A stretch of DNA of 32,913 nucleotides, from NCBI GenBank assembly GCA_013695915.1, contig JACCZN010000023.1, forward strand, positions 1 to 32,913, in the 5' to 3' direction. The notes under the pieces were generated by a model that worked only from the letters and a program-made list of their open reading frames with translations, made no database searches and was not told where the DNA came from. How positions within the stretch are numbered: position 1 is the first letter of the stretch; each line of letters opens with the position of its first letter. Positions 16,268 through 24,183 of the stretch are shown here, piece by piece. Made by a program: the position numbers and the translations under genes. The DNA comes from Rubrobacter sp. (GTDB lineage: Bacteria; Actinomycetota; Rubrobacteria; Rubrobacterales; Rubrobacteraceae).

Positions 16268-17248
16268 CTACTCCGAGAGCCAGCGGGCGACGTCCGGGGC
16301 GTGGTAGCTGATGATGATCTCCGCCCCCGCCCGCTTTACGCCGGTCAGCGCCTCCAGCACCGCGCCCCGCTCGTCCAGCCAGCCCTTCTCCGCGGCGGCC
16401 TTGATCATGGAGAACTCCCCGCTCACGTTGTAGGCCGCGACCGGCAGGTCCGTCTGCTCCCTGACCCTGCGAACGACGTCCAGGTACGGCAGCGCGGGCT
16501 TGACGATAACGATGTCTGCTCCCTCCTCGGCGTCGAGGCCGACCTCCCGGAGTGCCTCGCGGGCGTTGGCGGGGTCTATCTGGTAGTTGCGCCGGTCGCC
16601 GAACTGCGGGGTGCTCTCCGCGGCCTCGCGGAAGGGGCCGTAGAAGGCGGAGGCGTACTTTGCGGCGTAGGCCATGATAGGGGTGTTCTCGTAGCCCTCG
16701 CGGTCGAGCTCGCTCCTTATGGCCGCTACCCGGCCGTCCATCATGTCCGACGGGGCTACCAGGTCCGCGCCGGCCTCCGCGTGGGAGACAGCGGTCCGGG
16801 CCAGTAGCTCCAGGCTCACGTCGTTGAGCACCTCGCCGCGCTCCTTGTCCACGACACCGCAGTGGCCGTGGCTCATGTACTCGCACAGGCAGACGTCCGT
16901 GACGACCAGGAGCTCCGGTACGGCGTCCTTTATGGCCCGTGTCGCAAGCTGTACTACACCTTCAGGGTCGTAGGCTCCGGTGGCCGCCTCGTCCTTGTCC
17001 TCCGGGATGCCGAAGAGCAGGACGCCCGGTGTGCCGAGGGCGTGCGCGCGCTGCGCCTCCTTCACGGCGTGGTTTATGGAGAGCTGGAGGATGCCCGGCA
17101 TGGAGGGTATCTCGTTCCTTACGTCCTCTCCGGCGGCTACGAAGATCGGGTATATGAAGTCGCCCGGCGAGAGCTCCGTCTCGCGTACCAGCCCGCGCAG
17201 TCCCGCCGTGCGGCGGGTCCTGCGGAGCCTCTGCTCTGGAAATGCCAT
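16268..17248 (-). CDS. hemB: Porphobilinogen synthase (delta-aminolevulinate dehydratase)
   Basis: Joins two 5-aminolevulinate molecules to porphobilinogen. Seen (numbered from ATG 17248): FIYPIFV near 31-37, the zinc-site cysteines 120, 122 and 130 in [33 protein letters not shown] with Lys197, and [10 protein letters not shown] with the Schiff-base Lys250. The three cysteines mark a zinc-type rather than magnesium-type enzyme. These positions fit E. coli HemB (Lys195, Lys247), supporting the 326-aa start at 17248; an ATG at 17260 and another at 17284 lie within the end of the upstream gene. The start comes five bases after the cobA/hemD stop codon, with GTGAGG just before it. Confidence 0.94.
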   Translation of the reverse strand: MAFPEQRLRRTRRTAGLRGLVRETELSPGDFIYPIFVAAGEDVRNEIPSMPGILQLSINHAVKEAQRAHALGTPGVLLFGIPEDKDEAATGAYDPEGVVQLATRAIKDAVPELLVVTDVCLCEYMSHGHCGVVDKERGEVLNDVSLELLARTAVSHAEAGADLVAPSDMMDGRVAAIRSELDREGYENTPIMAYAAKYASAFYGPFREAAESTPQFGDRRNYQIDPANAREALREVGLDAEEGADIVIVKPALPYLDVVRRVREQTDLPVAAYNVSGEFSMIKAAAEKGWLDERGAVLEALTGVKRAGAEIIISYHAPDVARWLSE

Positions 17249-17252
17249 CTCC

Positions 17253-18791
17253 TCACCCATCTTTCTTTGCCGCGCCGGCCGCACCGGCGAACAGCTCTAC
17301 TACTGCCTGAACGAGGCCCCCGATGGTGTACTCCGCGGCCTCCACATCGACCCGCAACCCGTACCCGCGGGCCGTGTCGGCCGTGATCGGGCCTATACAC
17401 GCCACCGCGGCCCCCGAGAGGAGCTCCGCCGCCCGCTCCTCCCCGAACACCCGGACGAAGTTCTCGACCGTGGAGCTCGCGGTGAAGGTTATACAGGAGA
17501 CCTCCCCGGCCTCCAACCCGGCCGCTACCGCCTCCTTGCCCGTCTCGGAGGGCACGGACTCGTAGGCCGGTGGCACGGAGACCTCGGCCCCGGCCTCCCG
17601 GAGACGCTCCGGCAGCACCTCGCGCGCTACCTTCGCCCGGGGTATGAGGATCTTCTTCCCCACGAGCTCCCCGCCGGGCATCTCCTCCATCAGCGCCTCG
17701 GCGCGGTACTCCTCCGGCACCACATCCACCCGGAGCCCCAGGCTGCGGAGCCGGGCCGCGGTAGCGGGTCCGATGGCCGCCACCTTCGCCCGCCGCGGCA
17801 CGGCGCGGAGGTCCAGGCCGTGATGCCGGAGCCGCTGCACGAAGGACTCCACCCCGTTGACGCTGGTAAAGACCAGCCAGTCGTAACCATCAAGCTCTCG
17901 TATAGCTTTATCCAGAGGCTCGAAGTCCTCGGGAGGGCGTATCTCTATGGTCGGGAACTCCAGGACCCCGGCTCCCAGGGCCTCGAGCTCCTGCGAGAGC
18001 TCTCCGGCCTGGGCGCGGGCGCGGGTCACTACCACGCGCCGTCCGAAGAGCGGCCGCTGCTCGAACCAGCCGAGCTCGCCGCGGAGCGAGACTACCTCGC
18101 CGACCACCGTTACGGCGGGCGGCTTCAGCCCGGCCTCCCGGACTCGCTCGGCTATGTCCTCCAGGGTGCCGGTTACCGTCCGCTGCTCCGGCAACGTGCC
18201 CCACCGGACGCAGGCTACCGGGGTATCGGGGCTCCTGCCGGCGGCGATGAGCCCCTCGGAGATCTCGCGCAGACGCCCGAGGCCCATGTAGAGGACCAGG
18301 GTGTCCGCGCCGCCTGCGACCCGGTCCCAGTCCACGTCGGAGTGTCCCTTGGTGGGGTCCTCGTGGCCCGTTACGAAGGCGACGCTCGTGGAGACGTTGC
18401 GGTGGGTCACGGGGATGCCCGCGTAGGCCGGGGCCGCGACGCCACTGGTGATGCCGGGGACCGTCTCGAAGGGGAGACCGGCCTCCGCCAGCTCCAGGGC
18501 CTCCTCGCCGCCCCGGCCGAAGATGTACGGGTCCCCGCCCTTCAGGCGCACGACGGTCTTCCCGGAGCGTCCGAGCTCTACGAGTAGAGCGTTGATCTCC
18601 TCCTGGGCCATAGAAGGCTCGCCGGGCTTCTTGCCGACGTAGATCCTCTCGGCGTCCGGGCGGGCGTGGCGGAGCAGGCTCTCGGGGGCGAGCCGGTCGT
18701 AGACGACCGCGTCGGCCTCCCCGAGGCAGCGCAGGCCCTTGAGCGTGAAGAGTCCCGGGTCTCCCGGGCCGGAGCCTACCAGGTAGATCAC
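17253..18791 (-). CDS. cobA-hemD: Fused uroporphyrinogen-III methyltransferase/uroporphyrinogen-III synthase
   Basis: Two enzymes in one 512-aa chain. Residues about 1-240 are the SAM-dependent methyltransferase that turns uroporphyrinogen III into precorrin-2: [15 protein letters not shown] at the start, [18 protein letters not shown] (80-97), [21 protein letters not shown] (111-131). From about 248 on is HemD, which closes the tetrapyrrole ring: [42 protein letters not shown] and [13 protein letters not shown]. The GTG start (18791) overlaps the hemC stop as GTGA, a four-base overlap, so HemC and HemD are translated together and substrate may be passed on directly. The fusion is known from several Gram-positive and actinobacterial lineages. 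It places the heme/siroheme branch point in one protein. Confidence 0.93.
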   Translation of the reverse strand: MIYLVGSGPGDPGLFTLKGLRCLGEADAVVYDRLAPESLLRHARPDAERIYVGKKPGEPSMAQEEINALLVELGRSGKTVVRLKGGDPYIFGRGGEEALELAEAGLPFETVPGITSGVAAPAYAGIPVTHRNVSTSVAFVTGHEDPTKGHSDVDWDRVAGGADTLVLYMGLGRLREISEGLIAAGRSPDTPVACVRWGTLPEQRTVTGTLEDIAERVREAGLKPPAVTVVGEVVSLRGELGWFEQRPLFGRRVVVTRARAQAGELSQELEALGAGVLEFPTIEIRPPEDFEPLDKAIRELDGYDWLVFTSVNGVESFVQRLRHHGLDLRAVPRRAKVAAIGPATAARLRSLGLRVDVVPEEYRAEALMEEMPGGELVGKKILIPRAKVAREVLPERLREAGAEVSVPPAYESVPSETGKEAVAAGLEAGEVSCITFTASSTVENFVRVFGEERAAELLSGAAVACIGPITADTARGYGLRVDVEAAEYTIGGLVQAVVELFAGAAGAAKKDG

Positions 18792-19732
18792 GACGCCCGG
18801 GCCGCCCGGATCTCCTGCAGGATCACCTCCGCGCCCTGGGAGATGAGGTCCCCGGCGAGCCGGTGCCCCACCTCCTCCGGGTCCTCCCCGGCGGCCTCTC
18901 CCCGGTACGTCAGCGCGCCGTCCGTGGAGGCCACGACGCCCCGGAGCCGGACCTCGTTCCCCTCTACCACGGTCCAGGCCCCGATCGGGACCCGACAGCC
19001 GCCTTCGAGAGCCCACAGCATGGAGCGCTCCGCCCGGACGGCCCTCTCGCTGGGCCCGTGGTTCAGGATCTCCCCGAAGCGTTCCCGCAGCGGGTGGTCC
19101 CCGGCGCACGCGGCGGCGAGGGCTCCCTGACCGACCGCGGGCAACACGACCTCCGGCGGCAACACGGTGTGCGGCGCCTCCTCGCCGAGCCGGAGGAGCC
19201 CCGCGCGGGCGAGCACCACGGCGTCCGCCTGCCCCTCGCGCATCTTGCGGATCCTGGTGCCCACGTTGCCCCGGATGTCTACGATCGTAAGGTCCGGGCG
19301 GTAGTGCAGTAGCTGGGCCCGACGGCGGAGGCTGGAGGTGGCGACCACGGCCCCCTGCGGCAACTCGTCCACGGTCAGGCCCCCGTCCGAGACCAGCGCG
19401 TCCCGGGGGTCGTGGCGCTCGGTAACCGCCGCGAGGACTATACCCTCCGGCACCTCCGTCGGTACGTCCTTCAGGGAGTGGACGGCGAGGTCTATCTCCC
19501 CGGCGAGCAGGGCCGAATCGAGCTGCCGGGTGAACACGTCCCGCTGGTCTATTACGGAGAGCGGCACCTCGGGCAGGTGTTCGCTGGTCGTCTTGATAAT
19601 GCGGACCTCTACCTCGAACCCCGCCGCCCGCAGCCTCTGCGCGCAGGCCTCCGACTGGGCCAGGGCGAGCTTCGACCCCCGGGTACCGAGGACCACCGCG
19701 TTCCGGGAGGCGCCGGCCTCCAACCCGCTCAC
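18788..19732 (-). CDS. hemC: Hydroxymethylbilane synthase (porphobilinogen deaminase)
   Basis: Links four porphobilinogens into hydroxymethylbilane on a dipyrromethane cofactor. Seen: VVLGTRGSKLALAQ at the start, DIRGNVGTRI at 152-161, VHSLKDVPTEVPEG (84-97) with the catalytic Asp89, TSSLRRRAQL (132-141), and EGGCRVPIGAW with cofactor-binding Cys246 (Cys242 in E. coli). 314 aa, normal length. The start GTG 19732 overlaps the hemA stop codon by four bases (GTGA), the same arrangement as at its own 3' end. An open frame continues far upstream in hemA but has no relation to HemC. Confidence 0.94.
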   Translation of the reverse strand: MSGLEAGASRNAVVLGTRGSKLALAQSEACAQRLRAAGFEVEVRIIKTTSEHLPEVPLSVIDQRDVFTRQLDSALLAGEIDLAVHSLKDVPTEVPEGIVLAAVTERHDPRDALVSDGGLTVDELPQGAVVATSSLRRRAQLLHYRPDLTIVDIRGNVGTRIRKMREGQADAVVLARAGLLRLGEEAPHTVLPPEVVLPAVGQGALAAACAGDHPLRERFGEILNHGPSERAVRAERSMLWALEGGCRVPIGAWTVVEGNEVRLRGVVASTDGALTYRGEAAGEDPEEVGHRLAGDLISQGAEVILQEIRAARAS

Positions 19733-21030
19733 CCCTTCTCGGGGCTGGGCTCGGAGCGGTGCAGCTTTACCTCGACCCCGTCCCGGCCCATAAGGTGCCG
19801 GCGCACCTCCACACTCTCCGAGGGATGAGAGGCTTCGGCCCGCGTCTTCAGCTCCGAGATGGGACCGTGCAGGAGCTTGTTGACGAGCGAGTGGCTCAGA
19901 CGCTCCACCGACGCCGCCTCTTCGGGCGAGAGGTCCATCCTCTTCAGGGTGCGCGAGAGTTCGTGGTGGCGCACCTTCTCGGCCTCGTCCCGCAGCTCCT
20001 TTATGAGGGGGACCACGTGGAGCGTCGAGAGCCAGCCCATGTACTCGAAGACCGCGGGCTCTATGATGCTCTCGCCCTCCCGGGCCGCCGCCTCCCGGTC
20101 GCCCGCGTTCCGCTCGACCACGGCCTGCAGGTCGTCTATGTCGTAGACGTAGGCCCGTTCCAGGGTCTGGACCACCGGGTCCACGTCCCTGGGCACCGCT
20201 ATATCCACGAAGAAGAGAGAGCCCTCCCGGCGGGAGAGCGCCTCGGCCACGGCCTCGCTGCCGACGACCCACTCTCCGGAGCCCGTGGAGCTCACGACCA
20301 CGTCCACCCCGGTAAGCTCCCTCTCCAGAGCGCCGAACTCCACCGCGGTCCCCCCGACCCGCCCGGCGAGCTCTTCGGCCCGGGCGGGGGTGCGGTTGGC
20401 GATGCGGACCTCCTCTATGCCGTGGTCCTTGAGGTGCTCGATCACGAGCTCGCTCATCTCGCCCGCGCCCAGCACCAACGCCCGCCGCCCGGCGAGCGTG
20501 CCGAAGACGTCCTCGGCGAGCTTCACGGCGACGCGGGGCACGGAGAGCGAGCTGTCCCCGATGCCCGTGTTGGACCTGACGGTCTTCCCGACCCGGAGCG
20601 ACTCGTGGAACAACCGGTGGAGTATCGTGCCCGCGCACCGCTCCTCGGTGGACGCCCGGTACGCCTCCCGGACCTGGCCCAGGATCTGGGCCTCCCCCAA
20701 GACCATGGAGTCCAGCGAGCTCGCCACGCGGTAGAGGTGCGCCACGGCATCAGCATCCGTAAGCCAGTAGGCGTCCTTCTCCAGAGACCCGAGGTCCACC
20801 CCCCGGTCCTTCGCGACGAGCTCGAAGAGCCTGCCGCGGGCGCTCTCGTCTTCGAGCACCGCGTAGACCTCGGTCCGGTTGCACGTGGAGAGCAGGACCG
20901 CCTCGGAGACGACGCCCTCCTCCTTGAGCCGCCGCACAAAGGCGCGCCCCGCGCACGGCGGAAACGCGACCCGCTCGCGCACTTCTATCGGCGCCGAGCG
21001 ATGGCTCATCCCCGCAACTGCGACAAGCAT
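19729..21030 (-). CDS. hemA: Glutamyl-tRNA reductase
   Basis: First enzyme of the C5 pathway: reduces Glu-tRNA with NADPH to glutamate-1-semialdehyde. Seen: VAGMSHRSAPIEVRERVAF at the N-terminus, the nucleophile Cys50 in LLSTCNRTEVYA, SLDSMVLGEAQILGQVREAY (about 105-124), the NADPH site VLGAGEMSELVIEHL, IANRTPARAEEL, and a C-terminal dimerisation helix with RHHELSRTLKRM. 433 aa. Cys50 sits at the same number as in E. coli, supporting ATG 21030, which has GGAAGG about seven bases upstream. It overlaps the end of sirC by 25 bases and the start of hemC by four. No heme-regulatory Cys-Pro motif is evident. Confidence 0.95.
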   Translation of the reverse strand: MLVAVAGMSHRSAPIEVRERVAFPPCAGRAFVRRLKEEGVVSEAVLLSTCNRTEVYAVLEDESARGRLFELVAKDRGVDLGSLEKDAYWLTDADAVAHLYRVASSLDSMVLGEAQILGQVREAYRASTEERCAGTILHRLFHESLRVGKTVRSNTGIGDSSLSVPRVAVKLAEDVFGTLAGRRALVLGAGEMSELVIEHLKDHGIEEVRIANRTPARAEELAGRVGGTAVEFGALERELTGVDVVVSSTGSGEWVVGSEAVAEALSRREGSLFFVDIAVPRDVDPVVQTLERAYVYDIDDLQAVVERNAGDREAAAREGESIIEPAVFEYMGWLSTLHVVPLIKELRDEAEKVRHHELSRTLKRMDLSPEEAASVERLSHSLVNKLLHGPISELKTRAEASHPSESVEVRRHLMGRDGVEVKLHRSEPSPEKG

Positions 21031-21536
21031 CTACGCACCTTCCCCTCTAGCCTCTCATCTGCACCGCGGCCACCTTTCCGGGCCGCGTAGAGCTCTTCCA
21101 CCAGCCCGCTCCACCCGGGGGCGAACAGCCCTTCGAGCTCGTCGCGGACCCGGCGCGCCAGGCCCGGCGAGGCCCCGCCGGTCGAGACCGCCACCTGCAG
21201 CCTCCCGCGCCTCAGGGTCGAGGGCAGCGCGAAGTCTCCCTCCTCCGGCAGGTCCGCCACGTTCACCGGCACGCCGAGCTCCCGCGCCTCGCGCGAGACC
21301 GCCGCGTTGACCTCCCGGACGTCCGTGGCGGCAAAGGCGAGGGCCGCGCCCCGCAGGTCCCCGAGCTCGTAGGGCCGCCGCAGGACCTCGGCCGCGATGC
21401 TCTCCAGAGCAGGGCCCACCTCCGGCGAGACGACCTTTACCCGGGCCCTGGATTGCAACAGCTTGCGGGCCTTCCGGCCGGCGACCTCGCCGCCACCGAC
21501 GACCACGCAGCGCTTGCCCTCGAGCTCCATGAACAT
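21006..21536 (-). CDS. Precorrin-2 dehydrogenase/sirohydrochlorin ferrochelatase-like (SirC/MET8)
   Basis: NAD-dependent oxidation of precorrin-2 to sirohydrochlorin on the way to siroheme (the CysG N-terminal activity); some members also insert iron. Seen: the dinucleotide-binding CVVVGGGEVAGRKARKLL (10-27), VNVADLPEEGDFALPSTLRRGRLQVAVSTGGASPGLARRVRDELE (the highly conserved family core, 90-134). 176 aa is slightly short. The family normally begins with a Y-P-x-F element; the codons just upstream of ATG 21536 read L-Y-P, so translation may start at the CTG at 21545 or earlier. Paired here with cobA in one operon, it gives siroheme from the same pool as heme. Heads the hem cluster. Confidence 0.88.
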   Translation of the reverse strand: MFMELEGKRCVVVGGGEVAGRKARKLLQSRARVKVVSPEVGPALESIAAEVLRRPYELGDLRGAALAFAATDVREVNAAVSREARELGVPVNVADLPEEGDFALPSTLRRGRLQVAVSTGGASPGLARRVRDELEGLFAPGWSGLVEELYAARKGGRGADERLEGKVRRCLSQLRG

Positions 21537-21672
21537 GGGATACAGGGTAGCGTTCTCGTCCTCTATCTCCGTCTCCTCGTAAGATCCGAACGGACCGAAT
21601 GCTGGAGGCAGTCTAGCATAGCTGGTCCCCGGTTAACATTCTCCTGCAAAGTGTTGCATACTCCGTTCAGCC

Positions 21673-21705
21673 GTAGCGTGTGCGGCTTCACCGGCCCGCG
21701 GCTAC
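21673..21705 (-). terminator. Possible hairpin at the moaC end
   Basis: Imperfect dyad overlapping the moaC stop codon: outer GTAGC/GCTAC five-base stem and inner GCGG/CCGC four-base stem with bulges. No T-run. Beyond it the spacer up to sirC (about 130 bases) holds a TATGCT-like box near 21615-21620 that may serve the hem operon, but no -35 at normal spacing. Confidence 0.25.
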
Positions 21706-22154
21706 AGCGTCTCCTTGGTCTTCTCCAGGAGCTTTACCCCGGAGATCTCCATGCCCTTGTCTACGGCCTTGCACATGTCGTACAGGGTCAGCGCCGCGAC
21801 GCTCACCGCGGTTAGGGCCTCCATCTCGACACCGGTCCGGTCGCTGGCCCGGGCGGTCGCGGTAACGCTGATGCCGCCGTCCCCGACGGAGAAGTCCACG
21901 TCTATCGAGGTCAGGTTCAGCCCGTGGCAGAGGGGTATGAGGTCCGGCGTCCTCTTGGCTGCCAGGACCCCGGCTATCCTGGCCGTGTTGAGCGCGTCGC
22001 CTTTGGGCAGGGCCCGGTCCCTCAGGAGGCTTATGGTCTCGGGCGACATACTTATCTCCCCGGCCGCCACCGCGGTGCGCCGGACCACTGCCTTCTCCCC
22101 CACGTCGACCATCCGCGCGGAGCCTTCCTGGTCGAGGTGCGAGAACTCTCCCAT
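21702..22154 (-). CDS. moaC: Cyclic pyranopterin monophosphate synthase
   Basis: Second enzyme of molybdenum cofactor synthesis, closing the cyclic phosphate of cPMP. Seen: [20 protein letters not shown] near 15-34, [27 protein letters not shown] (51-77), and [27 protein letters not shown] with the catalytic pair Asp126 and Lys129. The widely conserved C-H-P-L-x-L reads C-H-G-L-N-L here, a small departure. 150 aa, normal. Start ATG 22154 has GGAGG about seven bases upstream, so the longer open frame reaching into the tRNA is not real. It begins 42 bases after the selC tRNA with no terminator between, so tRNA and moaC are probably on one transcript. Confidence 0.93.
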   Translation of the reverse strand: MGEFSHLDQEGSARMVDVGEKAVVRRTAVAAGEISMSPETISLLRDRALPKGDALNTARIAGVLAAKRTPDLIPLCHGLNLTSIDVDFSVGDGGISVTATARASDRTGVEMEALTAVSVAALTLYDMCKAVDKGMEISGVKLLEKTKETL

Positions 22155-22196
22155 ATCTGTACCTCCGTCCTTTCCCGGCTCGGGGGCGTCGTGCTG

Positions 22197-22285
22197 CGGA
22201 ATGCGGGGGAATCGAACCGCCACGGCCGCACAACGGCCGCAAACCGGTTTTGAAGACCGGCCGGGCCACCAGGCCCACGCATTCC
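22197..22285 (-). tRNA. selC: tRNA-Sec (anticodon UCA)
   Basis: 89 bases, read on the minus strand. The acceptor GGAATGC(G) pairs with (C)GCATTCC, discriminator G, and CCA is not encoded (CAG follows). The D-arm has a six-pair stem (UGGGCC with GGCCCG, one U-G) and a four-base UGGU loop, a hallmark of bacterial selenocysteine tRNA. The anticodon stem CCGGU/ACCGG holds the loop CUUCAAA, anticodon UCA at 22253-22251, which reads UGA. A long variable arm has CGGCCG on both sides of UUGUG. The T-arm is GGCGG-UUCGAUU-CCCCC with a central C-C mismatch. The tRNA lies 35 bases after selB and with selA upstream, which settles its identity. Confidence 0.95.
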
Positions 22286-22300
22286 AGGGTCGGGGCACAT

Positions 22301-22306
22301 TCTATA
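22301..22306 (-). promoter_or_regulatory. Candidate -10 box of selC
   Basis: TATAGA (extended TATAGAAT) in the 35-base gap between selB and the tRNA, 15 bases before the tRNA 5' end. A weak TAACGG is 18 bases upstream, inside the end of selB. Fits a separate promoter giving a pre-tRNA with a leader of about nine bases. Confidence 0.4.
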
Positions 22307-22320
22307 CGGCAGCGGGGGCT

Positions 22321-24183
22321 TTATCCGTTAGCGGTGCGGTAGCGGCGGGTGAGGACCCGGGTGTCGCCCAGGCGGCGGGTCACACCGGCGGCGTCGGCGT
22401 ACTCGAGCCAGGCCTGAGCGTACTTCCGGCTGGTACCGAGGCGGTCGCGCAGTCCGGCCAGCGAGATCTCACCTTCCGCCCGGCAGACGGACTTTACCTT
22501 CTCGAGCACCTCCTCAGCGGCCTCCCCGGCCCCGAACATCGCCTCCGAGAGCTGCACGGCCTCCCCGCGCCGGACGAGCAGCCGGGCGGCCGGGGAGGTC
22601 TCGATGGGTGGCGGCTCGGCTCCCGCGTCCCGCAGCCGGTCGAGGAGCGCCGCCGCCTCCCTCTCGAGCTCCGGCGGCACCTCGTCGGCGTCGGGAAGGC
22701 TGATGCCGGAGCCCGTTGCCCGGAGGCCGGTGCCGGGGGCCGCGAGCAGGGCGTCGGCCAGCCGCGGCTCCAGACCCGTGGCCGTCCGGGCCTCGGCCAC
22801 GGTCAGCTCCGGGCTCTCCGGCCGCTCCTCCGCGCGCCGACGGAGCGCCGCCCGCAGCCGCTCTCCGGCCGCCGCAGCCACCTCTTCCGGGAGGTAGAGC
22901 TCGCCCAGCACCGCGATGCCCGGCGCCTCTCCCGCCGCCGCGGCCACCGCTTCGGGGGTGGCGGAGACGGCGAGGGAGAGCTCTGCGGCGGTCATGCCCC
23001 GCCCGGTCTCCCGGGAGAGCGCGAGCGGCAGTATCCTGCGGAGGTCTCCTCCCTCCAGGGCCGCGAGCCACTCCGGGTCCGGCCTGCGGCCCCTCGGCGC
23101 GGCGTCGAGGACCGTGCCGCCCCCGATGGTGACCTGCGGGCTCAGGGAGCGCAGCACCACCCGGTCGCCGGCCAGCACCACCAGCGGGTCCCCGAGCACG
23201 AGCCGGGCGGCGGCGTCCGCGCCGGGCTGTATCTCCTTCTGCTCCAGCAGGCGGAGGCGGGCGTTGGTCGAGCTCGTGCCGTGGTAGAGCCGTACCCGCG
23301 ATCCGTGGGGCAGCGGCGCGGCACCCTCCAGGAGCCGGATGCGGGCGTCGAGAGCCTTTGTCGCGGGCACGGGACGGGAGAGCAGGACCTCGCCCGCCGC
23401 GAGATCGGAGGCCTCTATGCCGGTCAGGTCCAGGGCAGTCCGGGCCCCGGCGCGCGCGGCCTCGGCCGGTCGGCCGTGGTTCTGTACGCCGCGCACCCGC
23501 ATCCGGTGCCCCGAGGCGGTGTGGAGCGTGTCGCCGGGCCGTATCTCCCCGGACCACAGGGTGCCCGTGGCGACGAGCCCTATCCCCTTGAGCACGAACG
23601 CCCGGTCCACCGGGAGCCGGGCTACGGAGCCGCCGCCATGCACCTCCGGGCCCTCGGCCGCGAGCCCGTCGAGCGCCCGGAGCAGTTCCTCGACCCCCTC
23701 GCCCGTGGCGCCGCTCACCCGGAGCACGGGGGCGGAGACGCCCGAGGCCTCGAGAAGCTCCTCCACGTCCAGCTCGGCCAGGGCCACCGTCTCCTCGTCC
23801 ACGGTGTCCACCTTGGTCAGCGCCACGATGCCCTTCTCCACACCGAGCACCCGCAGGACGTCCAGGTGCTCGCGGGTCTGGGGCATGACCCCGTCGTCGG
23901 CGGCCACCACGAGCAGGAAGGCGTCCACCCCCGTGGAGCCGGCGACCATGTTCTTTACGAAGCGCTCGTGGCCCGGAACGTCCACGAGGCTCACCCGGCG
24001 GCCGCCGGGCAGGGTGAGCTCCGCGTAGCCCGGGACGATGGAGATGCCCCGCCGGTGCTCCTCTTCCAGGCGGTCGGTGTCCGTGCCGGTCATGTACCGG
24101 ACCAGCGTGGTCTTGCCGTGGTCCACGTGTCCCGCCGTCCCGATAGTGAGCGAGATGGGGCTCTCCGAGACCCTTTCAGCCAC
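22321..24183 (-). CDS. selB: Selenocysteine-specific elongation factor
   Basis: GTPase that brings selenocysteyl-tRNA to UGA codons marked by a SECIS hairpin in the mRNA. Seen: [19 protein letters not shown] with the P-loop at 18-25, the switch II DVPGH at 68-72, TKVD at 123-126, two EF-Tu-like beta-barrels (about 185-350; [18 protein letters not shown] at the start), and a C-terminal winged-helix region (about 400-620) that recognises the RNA, ending in [23 protein letters not shown]. 620 aa fits the family. The GTG start (24183) overlaps the selA stop by eight bases. Its target genes, selenoproteins with in-frame UGA, are not in this window. Confidence 0.95.
   Translation of the reverse strand: MAERVSESPISLTIGTAGHVDHGKTTLVRYMTGTDTDRLEEEHRRGISIVPGYAELTLPGGRRVSLVDVPGHERFVKNMVAGSTGVDAFLLVVAADDGVMPQTREHLDVLRVLGVEKGIVALTKVDTVDEETVALAELDVEELLEASGVSAPVLRVSGATGEGVEELLRALDGLAAEGPEVHGGGSVARLPVDRAFVLKGIGLVATGTLWSGEIRPGDTLHTASGHRMRVRGVQNHGRPAEAARAGARTALDLTGIEASDLAAGEVLLSRPVPATKALDARIRLLEGAAPLPHGSRVRLYHGTSSTNARLRLLEQKEIQPGADAAARLVLGDPLVVLAGDRVVLRSLSPQVTIGGGTVLDAAPRGRRPDPEWLAALEGGDLRRILPLALSRETGRGMTAAELSLAVSATPEAVAAAAGEAPGIAVLGELYLPEEVAAAAGERLRAALRRRAEERPESPELTVAEARTATGLEPRLADALLAAPGTGLRATGSGISLPDADEVPPELEREAAALLDRLRDAGAEPPPIETSPAARLLVRRGEAVQLSEAMFGAGEAAEEVLEKVKSVCRAEGEISLAGLRDRLGTSRKYAQAWLEYADAAGVTRRLGDTRVLTRRYRTANG

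Noticed and set aside
18792-19109. Longer cobA/hemD frame starting at 19109
   Set aside because: The added residues lie inside hemC; GTG 18791 directly precedes the conserved [13 protein letters not shown].
21702-22298. moaC extended upstream to 22298
   Set aside because: The extension translates the selenocysteine tRNA; ATG 22154 with a GGAGG site fits the family start.
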